Part shown: piece after piece, positions 1 to 10,543 of the stretch | Layout of the letters: each line of letters starts with the position of its first letter | Position numbering within the stretch: position 1 is the stretch's first letter | From: Cercis canadensis | Lineage: Eukaryota > Streptophyta > Magnoliopsida > Fabales > Fabaceae | Direction: 5' to 3' | Length of the DNA: 64,000 nucleotides | Assembly: GCA_003255065.1 (NCBI GenBank) | Contig: QAOA01002388.1 | Location: forward strand, 186,001-250,000 | The notes under the pieces: model-generated | What the model saw: only the letters and a program-made list of their open reading frames with translations | Told to the model about the DNA's origin: nothing | Databases searched by the model: none | Program-made: the position numbers and the translations under genes

Positions 1-170
1 GTCCACTAAACTCAAGTGGTTACCACATAATGCAGCTAATTAAGAGGTAAAGTATCCAGCAAAGACAATTAGTATATCAAGTAACAAATACCCAGGAATA
101 TCATATAAAGAGCAAAATGTTCCAATTCAAATTACTCAGGACTTCACAAGCTTATCAAGTTAAAGCATAC

Positions 171-207
171 CCCCCCTTCACACGTAAGTAGTATATTGTC
201 CTCAAGG
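171..207 (-). other. Polypurine-tract-type module of relic F
   Basis: On the minus strand a TTGAGGACAAT core is followed about 20 bases later by a GAAGGGGGGG purine run. The same arrangement occurs in elements A (16594-16630), B (39847-39811) and D (53981-53946). It marks the end of the coding part of this element class and resembles the plus-strand primer site of LTR retrotransposons. Bases 1-170 hold no recognisable gene and may be 3' non-coding region or LTR of F. Confidence 0.6.
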
Positions 208-269
208 TACAAAAAATGAAAACAAAAGGAAAGATACTCCCTGATGGTGAGGATGCAATGAGAACTACA

Positions 270-3001
270 CATGAGGCTCAGAATGTGGCGCAGGAGCTAG
301 CTCGGCTGGCTGTGTAGTTGGGGACTCAGGAGATGGTACACGAGATGATGAAAGTGGAGGGCAAACCGGCTCTACTAAAGGGGACGGGTCTGCATCGTCA
401 GCCAGCTCCTGGAAGATAGGTGGGCTAGGCTATGGTGGAGGCTGAAGTCCCATAAACTCGCACATCATTTGCAGGGTGGACTGCACTCACTGATGATGCG
501 CCTTCCCATATGACATCAATTGGTGTATATGTCGCCACTCCTTCCTGTTCTCCATGATTAGGCGGTTAATTCTAGGCCGTGTCCCATAGACCTCAACCTT
601 TATAATGCTCAGCTACCATTCTAGTGCAGTTGGTTTTCGGTCTTCTTTATCAGCTGATGTGAATGGGAAGCCAGGAAAAGGTTGTGAAAACCTAGGGGCT
701 GATGTGCTGGGTCCCTCAGCTGATGGTTCCTCGGGGGCATCTGTGCTGGGTCCCTCAGCTGGCGATTTCATGGGGGAAGCTCTGGGTGGTGCATCGACTA
801 AGGCTAGATAAGTACCCTGTGTATCTGTGCGGCGCTCTACCATCCCCATCCCTAGTGGTAGTGGTCGACAGGCGATTGTGAGAGTAGACTCATCACCAAA
901 GATATTAAGGTTGCGGGCTAATCGAGTGGTCACGAACCCGCCACTAATAGCACTGAAGTTGCCCTTCTGCAAGTAACCTCTAATCAATTGAATGAATGCA
1001 TATATAAGGTGGCAATGTCGCTGATCACGTATACACCGAAGGAAAAACATGTCCCTTTTTCCCATGACTCTGGTGCTCTCCTTCCATGCAGTCATGGAAT
1101 GTACAAGGAATTTGTGAATCTAACGTAAAGCTAGTGAACGGAGAGTAGAGGCCTTAGACCTCTTGGCCTCATAAGTGTCCCTCAGTGCTGATTTCTTTCC
1201 AATAGTCCCCAGGTTGTGTGCTTGTCTCTTGCCAATCCAGGTCATTGATAAACAATGTTTTTATATGTAATTTGACATTCATGCCTAGTGTTTTTAATCT
1301 TCTCCTATGCTTAATTTCATGACTTAGGCCATATTTTGTGATTTGGGTTTCATGTTGAGCTTTAGGGTTTTTGTCATTCAGCATTGTCATTTGGACATTA
1401 TTTTGGTATTTTTAGATTATCTTGAGTTTTCGATCTCTAAAAATTGTGATTTTGGTCTTGCAGGAAAGCTAAGACACGGAGCTACAATTCTTGTGAAGAC
1501 CAAATTTCTATCAAGAGGTGTCTTAGTGGTTCCCTGACCCGTAGAAGTTCAGCACTCAGACTTTTGGGTCGAGACCAGTTATTTGGGCCCATTTCCCTCA
1601 TCTGAAGTCCAATTCATGCAAAGGAAGACTCATTATGAAGCTATGGAGAAAGCCTACACGGATGGGCAATTTAGTCTTTAGCCATGGGCGGTTATAAATC
1701 CAAATTAAGGTAGAGAGTAGGACAGTTTTCATAGTAGAGCAGTTATTTCTTTTCCTTTTTAGTTTTTCTTAGAGACTCATTGTTCTATTGCTTCCTTATT
1801 CCATTGGAGCTCGGATTTGAAGGCTATGAAGAAGTAGAATTTTTGTAACCGAGCTAGATTCTTCATTTAATTCGGTTTGATTTTGAGACTCAGTATTTAT
1901 TTGATTCCAGTTTAATGCAAATTTTGTTCTTCTTTGGATATTTTTCTTGCCTTGGTTTTTGTATGGATTTATGGAGATTTTTGTTATTCATATGGATTTT
2001 GAGGTATGAAATAGAATTTTGATTGATGAATCTTTGTTCTACTACATGCATCCAGAGAGAGTGTGTTAATTGATGTTCGGTTTTAGGTTAAACAACTAAT
2101 TGCTTATTCTATGCAATTGCAAGGATTAGTGATGTATGTGGTTAAACCGGATTCTAAATGATAATTCAATAGGAACATTTAGTTATAATGAGAGATTTTG
2201 GTTATGACTAAAATCAATTAGTAGTGCTACATTAAGACTTCATTAATCACATTCGGTCTAGGATAAATGAAACCAATTCTTGATGGATGTCTAGTTAGGT
2301 CGCGTTTTTATTAATTGATTTAATCCCTGTTTAATTATGTGATTTACATTTGATAATATAATTTGTGCTTGAAAATCCCTAATTAGTAATCTTGAAATTG
2401 TTAATTAGTCATTGCATTCCCTGAGAGACATCTTGGATCAGCCTTGTATTGCTTTCTTTTTAGGGGATTTGGTTTAAGTTTGTTGGAACAGGATAATTCC
2501 GATCAGTCATAGGAGTCATACACGAACTCCTGCTCATAGAGCCCAGCTGCCTCTGTAAACTCCTGCAAACTCATGCTATGCATAAAGGAGCCAAGGCGGA
2601 AATGAATGGTCTCTGGCTCATGCCATGTGGACATGGAGGTTGTGAATGTAGTGTTGATTTCTACAGTGGCTAAGAACTCTAGAGTGAGCTCCTTATACAC
2701 CGAATCCTATAGCTAAAAAAAACTGACCCATCAGCTGAAATTGAGGAGATGTCAGACTTCTTGTTCAAGGCCTAGCTCCTGTAACATACTGGGTAACGGC
2801 TAGGCTCAAATGGTTTGGTGGATAATTTGGCTAGCTGCTCCTTATGCTCTGCCCCTTGCATTCTAACGAAGGGGTGAATTATAGTGTCAGCGGCCACAAC
2901 TTGCCTCTTCCTGGTATATGGAGAGGGCGAATCCTTAGTGACTTCTTACGTGGTTGCAACTTATCACAGTGTGGCTGTGAGTCATTGGTGTGCTTAGTCA
3001 T
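270..3001 (-). pseudogene. Athila-type ORF downstream of pol, broken
   Basis: A long decayed reading frame of the plant family often labelled putative plant transposon protein or Athila ORF1. The likely start codon is at 3001. Near 2700-2511 it reads YKELTLEFLATV then FRLGSFMHSMSLQEFTEAAGLY, the typical N-terminal block. After the solo LTR (1246-2505) the frame goes on with DYWKEIS, then, one frame over, RSKASTLRS, IHKFLVHSM and MFFLRCIRDQRHCHLIYAFI. A Pro/Ser-rich tail follows to about 270. I see an in-frame stop near 1119, frameshifts near 1180 and 2710, and a stop near 2750. The function of the family is unknown; in Athila it occupies the place of a retroviral env gene. Family call is good; exact ends are approximate. 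Confidence 0.75.
1246..2505 (+). mobile_element. Solo LTR, A-type, with GTCAT target duplication
   Basis: Starts TGATAAACAATG and ends CCGATCA, flanked on both sides by GTCAT (1241-1245 and 2506-2510). The start resembles the LTR start of element A (TGATGAACACATTTTTTATA). There is no internal region, so it is a solo LTR left by recombination between two LTRs. It lies inside the downstream ORF of F; removing it with one copy of the duplication leaves that reading frame continuous across the site, which confirms the boundaries. Confidence 0.9.
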
Positions 3002-4537
3002 GGTGTTTGTCTGCAAATTCATGAAAAGATCACCATGCGAATACCAAGGAATAGAGAACCCTATAAAACTGAACTAGCACCACATAGAAATGAATGAATA
3101 CAATGCTAAACACAGTCAATACACCAGATCATTTTGGAGCACGACAATGAAATTCAATTCTTGCATAATGCATCTGTAGCAGAACTTAGATAATGGCTAT
3201 GCACGTGTGTGTAAGAATGGAACTTAGATGTTCTTGATATCCAAGCATGTAGTCTTGGGTGACATGAATAATTAAAGGCACTTCCCTAGGGTGGCAAAAA
3301 GTTAGGGCATAAATCAGGCATGGCTCATCGTAATAATGAAAGCCACTCATTTTTTTTACTCATTCCATAATTGTGTAATCTTTATAAATGTGACAGGAAT
3401 TAAAGAAATAGACAACTACGATTAAGAGTTAAGGCAGAACACGACAGAACATGACTGTAGAACATATCCTTGTAAACGGACTTTCTTGTGACAAAGGTTT
3501 CATACCATAAAAGGGGAAATGCCTAAACTAATCCAAAATAATCTAAACACCCACTGATCCTATCAATATTTTGACATGCATATGGAAGCAATTTTTTTAG
3601 ATTGATTTCACTACATTTTTCAAACAAATTAATATGCAACTCATAATAAATCCCCCTATAACTTAACAATTTGCAGTAACATTTTCCCTTTTCCGACACT
3701 ATAAAATTCAAGCATTACTCAGCAAATACCAACCAAACAGTAAATGATAAATAATAAAGGTGAAAGAATAGCAACATACCTATTGCTGGAAGGACATAAC
3801 CAAGGAATGTGGAGAAAAGAGATAAATTTGCAACCCAAAAGTTTATTGTTCAGTTAACTTTTGTTGGTGCAATGTGGTGTGGTGTGGAAGTGAGAATTGG
3901 GATGAAATTGGGGGATTTGGATGAAAATGGTGGAGGAAGTGCCGGAATAGTTGGGAATTGGGAGAAGAATGTGAAAAGGTTGAGGTTCATAAGGGAGAAA
4001 AGTTATCTTGTGTGTGCAAAAATTTAAAGTGTTTATGCAACATGGCCGTGTAGTGTGGTTGTGTTGGGCTTGGGTAGGGAACATGTGATCTGACATGTGC
4101 GTGACATAGGGAGTGTTGAATTGACACGGGGGTGACACGACCATGTAACTGACCATGTTTAAAGGGCAGAGAGTGCTGTAAGTGACACGGGAGTGGACAC
4201 TTACCTGGGCATGGACATGGCCATGTTTTAGGGCGTGTTGGTTCTGACCAATTGACACGGGTATAGACACGACCATGTCACTGGATGTGTCCTCCCCTTG
4301 GATTCTCTGCATGATGCACATGAGGTGGAGCACGACTGTGTTTCAGGCTGTGTTTTGCACTTTATATTGTGTGCTGAACTCTTTATGTACTGAAAAATCT
4401 ACATGGGGGATTCCATCAAAACATACACGACAAAAATAATATGTGAGTCTCACCTTTTGCTAAAGACTAACTAAGAAACTAAAAGAAAACAATCAAACAC
4501 AATTCATAGAGAATTAAGATACAAAAAACACTAGACA
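3002..4537 (-). other. Non-coding spacer of F between integrase and downstream ORF
   Basis: No credible gene. The stretch 4030-4300 contains several degenerate copies of a short motif of the form GACACGG...CATG (for example GACACGACCATGT and GACACGGGTATAGACACGACCATGT-like units read in pieces). Open frames here, such as the one on the minus strand at 4333-3854, are rich in His, Thr and Pro and look like a by-product of the repeats. The matching spacer of element D is at 55250-56268. Confidence 0.55.
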
Positions 4538-4573
4538 TTGGGTTGCCTCCCAACAAGCGCTTCTTTATAGTCA
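4538..4573 (-). other. Conserved post-integrase motif (F copy)
   Basis: On the minus strand it reads GACTATAAAG, AGCGCTTG, then the near-palindrome TTGGGAGGCAACCCAA. Copies occur at the same place in element D (56304-56269) and in element B (40347-40312), which has lost its integrase. It starts within about 30 bases of the end of the integrase frame. Its role is unknown; candidates are an RNA hairpin or a processing signal for the downstream ORF. Confidence 0.65.
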
Positions 4574-4596
4574 TTTAGTTGGACTTAGGTACTGAG

Positions 4597-5298
4597 AAGC
4601 TACTGCAGGGGGTCTTGGAGTAGACAAGCATCTTGGAAAAACTCTTGGATGCTAGCACCATGATATAGCTTCAACCTTTGCCCATTGACCTTGAAGGTTC
4701 CCTTCTCTGGATGAGTGACTTCAACAACACCATAAGGAAACACTTGATTCACCATGAAGGGGCTTGACCATCTAGACTTAAGTTTACGTGGAAACAATCT
4801 AATGCGTGAGTTAAAGAGCATCACTTGGTCCCCAGGTTGAAACTCTTTAGGTGATTTGATTTGGTGGTCATGCCACTTCTTTGCCTTGTCCTTGTACAGC
4901 CTTGAACTTTCATAAGCAGCATCTCTCCACTATGTCAGTTGATTCAACTAGAGCAACCACTTTTCACTTGCACTAGACAAGTCGTAGTTAAGAAATTTTA
5001 TTGCCCAAAAAGCCTTATGCTCCAGCTCTACTGGTAAATGATTGGACTTCCCATAAACAAGTTTGTAAGGGATAGAACCAATGGGGGTTTTGAAGCCAGT
5101 CCTATAAGCCCATAGAGCATCATCTAATTTCAAGGACCATTCCTTTCTAGATTGCTCTACAATCTTTTCCAGTATTCTTTTAAGTTCCTTATTCATTACC
5201 TCTACTTGGCCATTGGTTTGGGGATGATAAGGGATAGCCACTTTATGAATAACACCATATTTCTTCAAGGTACTAGGTAGCTGTTGGTTACAAAAGTG
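4597..5298 (-). pseudogene. Integrase, C-terminal half (relic F)
   Basis: One continuous minus-strand frame with stops near 4945 and just below it. It begins at the THFCN-type block of the core, runs through [20 protein letters not shown] and [14 protein letters not shown], which holds the third catalytic residue (the E of KEL), then [12 protein letters not shown] and [17 protein letters not shown]. The C-terminal part has LKSRWSSPFMV, the usual end of Athila integrases. The two catalytic Asp residues are missing because the element is cut at 5298. Non-functional. Confidence 0.88.
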
Positions 5299-5454
5299 AG
5301 TATTAACCCAATTTCGCCTGAATCATTGATCAGATAAAATTGGTATTAACCCAATTTTGATAGTTAATAGCATTAATCATCGAGAGACAATCTTTACTCT
5401 CATTTTATTAATTGTAAGACGATAGCATGCACTTGCCTCCATTTTATCACAACA
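5299..5454 (+). mobile_element. B-type LTR, 3' end only
   Basis: The reverse complement matches the region next to the CAACA end of the B and D LTRs: GCAAGTGCATGCTATCG, then CAAAATTGGGTTAAT and TTTTATCTGATCAA. On the plus strand it ends TTTTATCACAACA, the terminal CAACA of the family, so this piece is the last ~155 bases of a plus-oriented LTR. It abuts relic F on the left and a C-type LTR on the right. Confidence 0.65.
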
Positions 5455-6403
5455 GCAGGCCCCTTCACTTATCATGGGAAGATAGATCAAGTCTAAGTGA
5501 AGGTAGTGCCACCCTGGAGGATGCTTTTTGCGAGAAAGGGGTGGAAGGATTTAAGAATTCGTTAGAGGCATGCATTGCATTTTTACCTTTCTTGTTAGTT
5601 ACATAATGTTTGCTCAAGATTACACTCTTTGGTAAAGCCTAGTTGGATTTTTGAGCTAGAGTTGTGATTGATTTACTTTCCTGAAATCTCTTTCAAAAAA
5701 AACATCTTTTGAATTGAACTACGCTGACTTTAATCCCATCTAGTGGGTACGTAGGCACTCAAGGGGAAGCGAGTCAAGTCCAACTTTCAAATAACTTCTC
5801 CATTTCATTTAATTTTTAGTTTTCAAGAAAAGATAAAAATTGAAAGCTTTAAGCCTTTCCTTTTCACTTGTTTTGGCTCAATGCCAGGTTCTACTTTCTT
5901 GCGCTCTATGCCACTCTATTTTACTTGTTTTTGGCTCTAAGCCTTCAATGACCTCATGTGTTCAAGTTTTCTTTTTCTTTGCTTTCAAACTCTTTTTAAG
6001 AACTATTAGAGCTCTGATTACTCATTAAGGATACATAGGCACCTACAATTATAAAGCGAACCCACTTTTGTAAATATTCTATTTTTTTGTTGTTTTAAAC
6101 TTGTAAATATAAGCATAATAAGGATAATTGAAATATATTTTTGGTTATTATTATGTTCGCACAATTAATTTTGGGAAACCGTTTCTTAGATGGGATTGTT
6201 GGGTGCTTTAAACCTTCCCCACATTCAAACTGACTCCCGAACCATCTCTGGTTCCTATACCATTTTTAAAATTAAAAGGAGTTCCAATTGTTTCCCATTT
6301 TCTTATTATAATTGGTAGAAACTCCAAGTTTTCTATCGAAAACTAATCTTTTTTTTAAAAGTCTGCCATTCGCGTCCGACTACCTTTTAGTTACATTGTG
6401 ACA
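5455..6403 (+). mobile_element. C-type LTR, 3' third
   Basis: Collinear with 28546-29057 and the sequence before it in the 5' LTR of element C: shared blocks include TTATCATGGG, GGGTGGAAGGATTTA, AACCATCTCTGGTTC, CCATTTTTAAAATTAAAA and GTCTGCCATTC. It ends ...TTGTGACA. The 5' two thirds are missing, cut by the B-type LTR end. It is followed at once by a MULE reading frame, so it probably inserted into that gene. Confidence 0.75.
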
Positions 6404-9127
6404 AATTATGTCATGATGATTATTGCATTACGAGTCACGCTGAAGATGGGACTAAGATGTTTAAGCATATCTTCTGGACCTTCAAGTCATGTGTAGATGC
6501 TCTTCCTTACTGCAAGCCAATTATTCAGATCAATAAGACATTCTTATACTAGAAGTGTCATGGCACATTGTTGATCACTACGACGCAATATGGTAATTAT
6601 CAATTGTTGCCATTTGCATATGCCATCATTGGGGGAAAGCCAAACTTACATGAACATGGTTTCTGAAATTACTCCGGAAGCATGTTGCATGATACATCCA
6701 AAATCTGGCATTGGTCTCAGATCGCCATGTCAATATATTTTCCTCCATCGATGATAAACGATTAAGATGACGTCCACCATAGGTTGACAAATTCTTTTGT
6801 ATGCGCTATGTTGTCAGCAATTGGAACAACACTTTCAAGAATAAATTTCTAAAGTAGAATATATACATAGCTGGTAAAAGCATAACTCGTTTCATAAATG
6901 TTGATATTATCAATTAGTCAATTTCCAATTATTGACAGTTATCTTCTTGTGTGAATAATTCTAGCGTTTCAATTTGTGAAACTTAAATATGATGAGTATA
7001 TGAAGGAGATACTGACGGGTGCCAAATCATACAAAATTACAAAACTAATTGCAACAGATTTGTAGTATAGAGTACAACCAGTGTCATCTCCTAAGGATTC
7101 ACAAGAACAACTAATCTATTAGAACTTAAGCATAAATAGAATAAAAGGGGAGGGGGGTTGTGTTGAATACAGTATAATAAGTACTCAGAAAGTAGTAAAC
7201 ATAATTGATCAAGTAAGAGAAAACGTAATCAACTCAAGCAGGCAACCAAACCCTAATCTGTCCTTGTTCACTAAAGATAACCTAGGTCTGATTTAATTCT
7301 TAGTTAAATGTTACCTGGAACCCCTAACAGCAACACTTAGAATTCCTACTGATTACCAATCAGGATTCAATTAATCTTGGAACTAAGAATCTAGGCAACC
7401 GCTCTATATCACTAAGTCTAGATTAATTTAATAACCGAATTGTCCAAGTTAACCATATATTAAAAACCTCTAACATATGATTAGCAGTTTGATTACTGTG
7501 ATGAATCTAATCAACCGATTAAATTCATATAAAGCATGCATGCAATTAAAATACCATTCAATCACATGAAGATGAGAAGAAGAAGATAATCAAACTATAT
7601 TAAATCAAACCTGGATTAAAGCACAAGAACTCTGGATTAGCAAGTCTGGTTCCTCTTGAATCAATTACAGAAGTACTTAGCCCTCCATGGAAGGCTTAAA
7701 CACAAAGCAAAGGTCTAAACTCTAACTCAGGAATAGGAGGCAGCAGCTACTGATGGTAAATTTGTGATCTCCTTATTCTTAACAATCTTAAGAATAAATA
7801 ATAGCTGGCTACCTCCTTTAGGTTTCCTAATTACCAAATAAACCTAGTTTCCTAAAATTTTAAAGGTAAAAACGTGATTAAACCCTAGTGACATGTGTGT
7901 TGGCCCAAATAGGAGATGTTGGGCCAATAAATAGGTACTGGTCCAATAGGCAGGCCCAAGGAATGGAATAAGTCGATGTTGGGCGGATGTAGAAAATCTG
8001 GATTGCTTGCACATGAATTTCAGTTGTCCAGACATGAGAATCAGCTTTTCGGCTCTCATATAAAATGTAGCATTTTCTGTCAGCTTTCCTAAAAAACTAG
8101 AATTGCATCAATCAGACATCTGCAGCTCAAGATATAGTGAAAAATATAAGCAGTGCCAGAAATCAACAATTATGCAATTAAAATCCAAAAGCACCAATAA
8201 GTCCAAATCCACAAAATATGTCTATAGGATATGGAAATCAGCAGAAATACATACTAAAAGTCTAAGTATAAAGGAAACAAATAGTATAAAATAATGTCTT
8301 ATCAGGTACAAAGTGAATGCTAGGAGGACCAACTGTGGAGATATCTTCAAGATATTGATCCAGCGAAATGGACATTACATGGGGACACTGAGGGAAGACA
8401 TTATGGGCGAATGACAACAAATTTGGTTAAGTTAGCAAATGGAACTTTGAAAGGAGTTCACAACTTGCCCATTACATCTCTTGTTTAGGCAACCTATTAT
8501 AGGATGAATGAAATGTTCCTGACTAGAAGAGAAATGGCTTAGGCACATATTAGCAGTAGGTGACGTTGGACTGATGATGTCATAAATAGAATGCAAATGA
8601 ATGCGGAGAAGACATCCACACATAAGTCAATTACCTTTGACAAGGATAAAGGATCTTTTGAAATTGAAGAAATATATGACCTATTCACAAGAAGGGGTGG
8701 GTAGAAATTTCTTTTAAATCATGCTGAGAGAAAATGTGCTTGTAGAGAGTTTCAAGCCCTCCATATACCATATTTTCACGTCATGGCTGCATGCGCAGCT
8801 ATTGCCTTAAATGAGTGGACATATGTTGATTTCGTATACTTTATACAATTAGTGGTGGATGCTTATTAGGATGCTTATCAGGGAACATTTAACATAATTA
8901 GTGGAGAAGAATGTTGGCCTCTAAATGATGGATTTAAGGTCATGCCCAACCCTGCAATGTTGAGGAAAAAAGGTCATCCTTGTTCTACTTGTATACAAAA
9001 TGAGATGGATGGCGTGATTCTTAAGGCCCCACAAGTAGATGCAACCTTTGTAGCATGGAAAGCCATAACAGGCGGAGTTGTCCCAAGAAAAGGGCAAATA
9101 ATTCGTGAATTTATTTGCAATATGTAA
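6404..9127 (+). pseudogene. MULE (Mutator-like) transposase pseudogene
   Basis: Two parts separated by a solo LTR (7013-8304). Part one has the start of the DDE domain: FWTFKSCVDALPYCKPIIQI, TFLY-stop-KCHGTLL and LLPFAYAIIGG, then ISDRH- and HR-type blocks in shifted frames. The first catalytic Asp (normally in a IDGT-like context) reads Asn here (INKT). Part two has YLQDIDPAKWTLHG, RHYGRMTTNLV, LKGVHNLPIT and the SWIM zinc finger CACREFQALHIPYFHVMAAC, where one zinc-binding Cys is Tyr. The end has a STCIQNEMD block, then a knuckle-like HNRRSCPKK in another frame. At least five in-frame stops. Cut on the left by the C-type LTR. Non-functional. Confidence 0.88.
7013..8304 (-). mobile_element. 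Solo LTR, A-like, inside the MULE gene
   Basis: Starts TGACGGGTGCC and ends ATGTCTTATCA. The flanks are GATAC (7008-7012) and GGTAC (8305-8309), a 5-base duplication with one change. The right end resembles the minus-strand ends of the A-type LTRs (TATAAAAAATGTGTTTATCA at 63211). The MULE frame reads ...YMKEI before and QSEC...YLQDID after, with a shared codon over the duplication, which supports the ends. Open frames inside are not conserved genes. Confidence 0.75.
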
Positions 9128-9957
9128 TTTAACTTTTTAATGAAATATTTTGTTGAATTCAAATGAATTTTAATGACTAAGTGTTATGTTTATAAGGATA
9201 GTTAATAGGTTGTGAAAAGTGTGATCTTAGTTAATACAAAATTATTTGTTATAAATGAGGTACTTTCAAAACTATAGATGGGGCTAGTGCATGGGTGAAA
9301 GGAAAAGAGATAGGAGTGTGCATGGGGATTGAGGAGAGAGGTACTTTCAAACTCGGAGGACTCAACCAAACAGGCTAGTCTGAAAGTAGCTTGTTTGGTA
9401 AAAATTCCCCTATCTCTCCTAACTCCTCACCCACTCTTCATTTTCTTTTCTTCTCCTCACTCACTCGCTGAAAAAGGGTAAATAGTTTTGAAAGTTTCCC
9501 ATTTCTCAAGAAATTGTTTTTTTTTTTTTTTTTTTGTAGTAAATGAACCATAGAAAGCCCTAAAATCCCAGAAATTATCTGACTTTCTTGTCCTATATTT
9601 AACATTCATATGAATTTTTTAAAGTCTTATTATCATAATGACGGTTAACATGTGAAAATGGTATTGCAACATACAACTAGAGACATTTTTCAATTATGTA
9701 GCCATCACTGGATGTTAGATAGTGAATGTTGGTATCCGTTAGACCCTATGTTTCATGACTCCCCCCAAGTACATAGTGTAATGTTGATGGAATAGGAACA
9801 CCAAGAAGTTGAATCGACAACTTTACGTGAGTTGGCTATGAACCAAAATATTTGTGGTCTACGGTGTTTGGTGATGCACATGCCAAGGTGAAATATTACG
9901 GAGCTACGGTCGGCTTTGTATCACATTTATTAAGATATTTGATGAGGATTGATCATA
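9128..9957. other. Non-coding stretch with foldback element and poly-T
   Basis: Apart from the foldback element listed separately (9262-9495) there is a T run near 9517-9534 and a stretch (9640-9950) with weak, broken coding character that I cannot assign. No gene is supported. Confidence 0.4.
9262..9495. mobile_element. Foldback/MITE-like inverted-repeat element
   Basis: The ends are perfect 14-base inverted repeats, ACTTTCAAAACTAT (9262-9275) and ATAGTTTTGAAAGT (9482-9495), extendable outward with gaps. At the centre a second inverted pair, ACCAAACAGGCT (9365-9376) and AGCTTGTTTGGT (9388-9399, one mismatch), closes an 11-base loop. The arms between are partly complementary purine- and pyrimidine-rich tracts. 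About 234 bases, no coding capacity: a miniature inverted-repeat or foldback element. I could not settle a target duplication. Confidence 0.6.
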
Positions 9958-10171
9958 AACTAAAACCTCAAACCCTAGATCCTAAACCCTTAATCTTAAA
10001 CTAAAACCCCAAATCCTGAATCTTAAACCCTTACTCCCAAACCTTAAACCCTAATTCTAAACCCTAAACCCCAAATCCCTAATCCCAAACACTAAATAAA
10101 CCAAAACTCTAAACCCTAAATCCCTAATCCCAAACACTAAATCCCAAAACCTAAATCCTAAACCTTATTTT
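9958..10171. repeat. Degenerate telomere-like (CCCTAAA) array
   Basis: About 214 bases built of variants of the plant telomere unit: AAACCCTA, CCTAAACCCT, AAACCCCAAAT, TAAACCCTAAATCCC and so on. Perfect CCCTAAA units are interspersed with CCCAAA, CCTGAA and CACTAAA variants. It is internal to the chromosome, with transposon sequence on both sides. Such interstitial arrays arise by repair, by insertion of telomere-like units, or as simple-sequence expansion. Confidence 0.85.
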
Positions 10172-10184
10172 TAAGTAAAGCCAT

Positions 10185-10242
10185 GTTTAGATAGCCAAAC
10201 TTCTTGCAGAGAGAAAATGACAAAAAGTTTGGCTATCCAAAC
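10185..10242. repeat. Stem-loop, 18-base arms
   Basis: GTTTAGATAGCCAAACTT (10185-10202) pairs with AAGTTTGGCTATCCAAAC (10225-10242) with one mismatch, leaving a 22-base loop. It follows the telomere-like array by 13 bases. It may be a tiny MITE remnant; no gene or terminator context is present. Confidence 0.6.
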
Positions 10243-10543
10243 ACAGGTTTATTGAGAAGGAGGGCATGTCTTTTCAGTACCTCTTAAACCCATTACCTTC
10301 GGCCTTCTTAAAATCTTCTTACTTGTTAATCCCTGTAGAAGTGGACCGCGTAATGAGTTGTTCAGACTACATGATGGACAACGATTAATGTGATATTGTA
10401 TTGTAACAATTAATTTGTAACATTAATTTTCTTATTTGTATGTCCTATAAAAACATTTTGATGTTCATGTACTTTTATTTATATTCAATTCACATTTTAT
10501 TTTAAAGTAACTTGAACTAACAAATATATATTTTTCTAGCATA

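Larger units (their letters stand above)
1..5298 (-). mobile_element. Relic F: Athila-like Ty3/gypsy element, 3' part
   Basis: Read on the minus strand the order is integrase C-terminal half (5298-4597), a conserved post-integrase motif, a non-coding spacer (4537-3002), a long ORF in the position of the Athila envelope-like ORF (3001-270), and a polypurine-type module (207-171). This order is the 3' half of an Athila-lineage element. The 3' LTR, if present, would start below position 171 and leave the window. The 5' side is cut at about 5298, where LTR pieces of other families begin. All reading frames are broken. Lineage call is from protein similarity and gene order; the element name F is mine. 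Confidence 0.8.

Noticed and set aside
1169..1390. A small gene of 73 codons at the left end of the solo LTR
   Set aside because: It spans the junction of the A-type LTR and the F ORF; only the last ~25 codons have family similarity.
3854..4333. Minus-strand open frame of 159 codons in the F spacer
   Set aside because: Composition follows the GACACGG/CATG repeats, no domain, and the matching place in D is not open.
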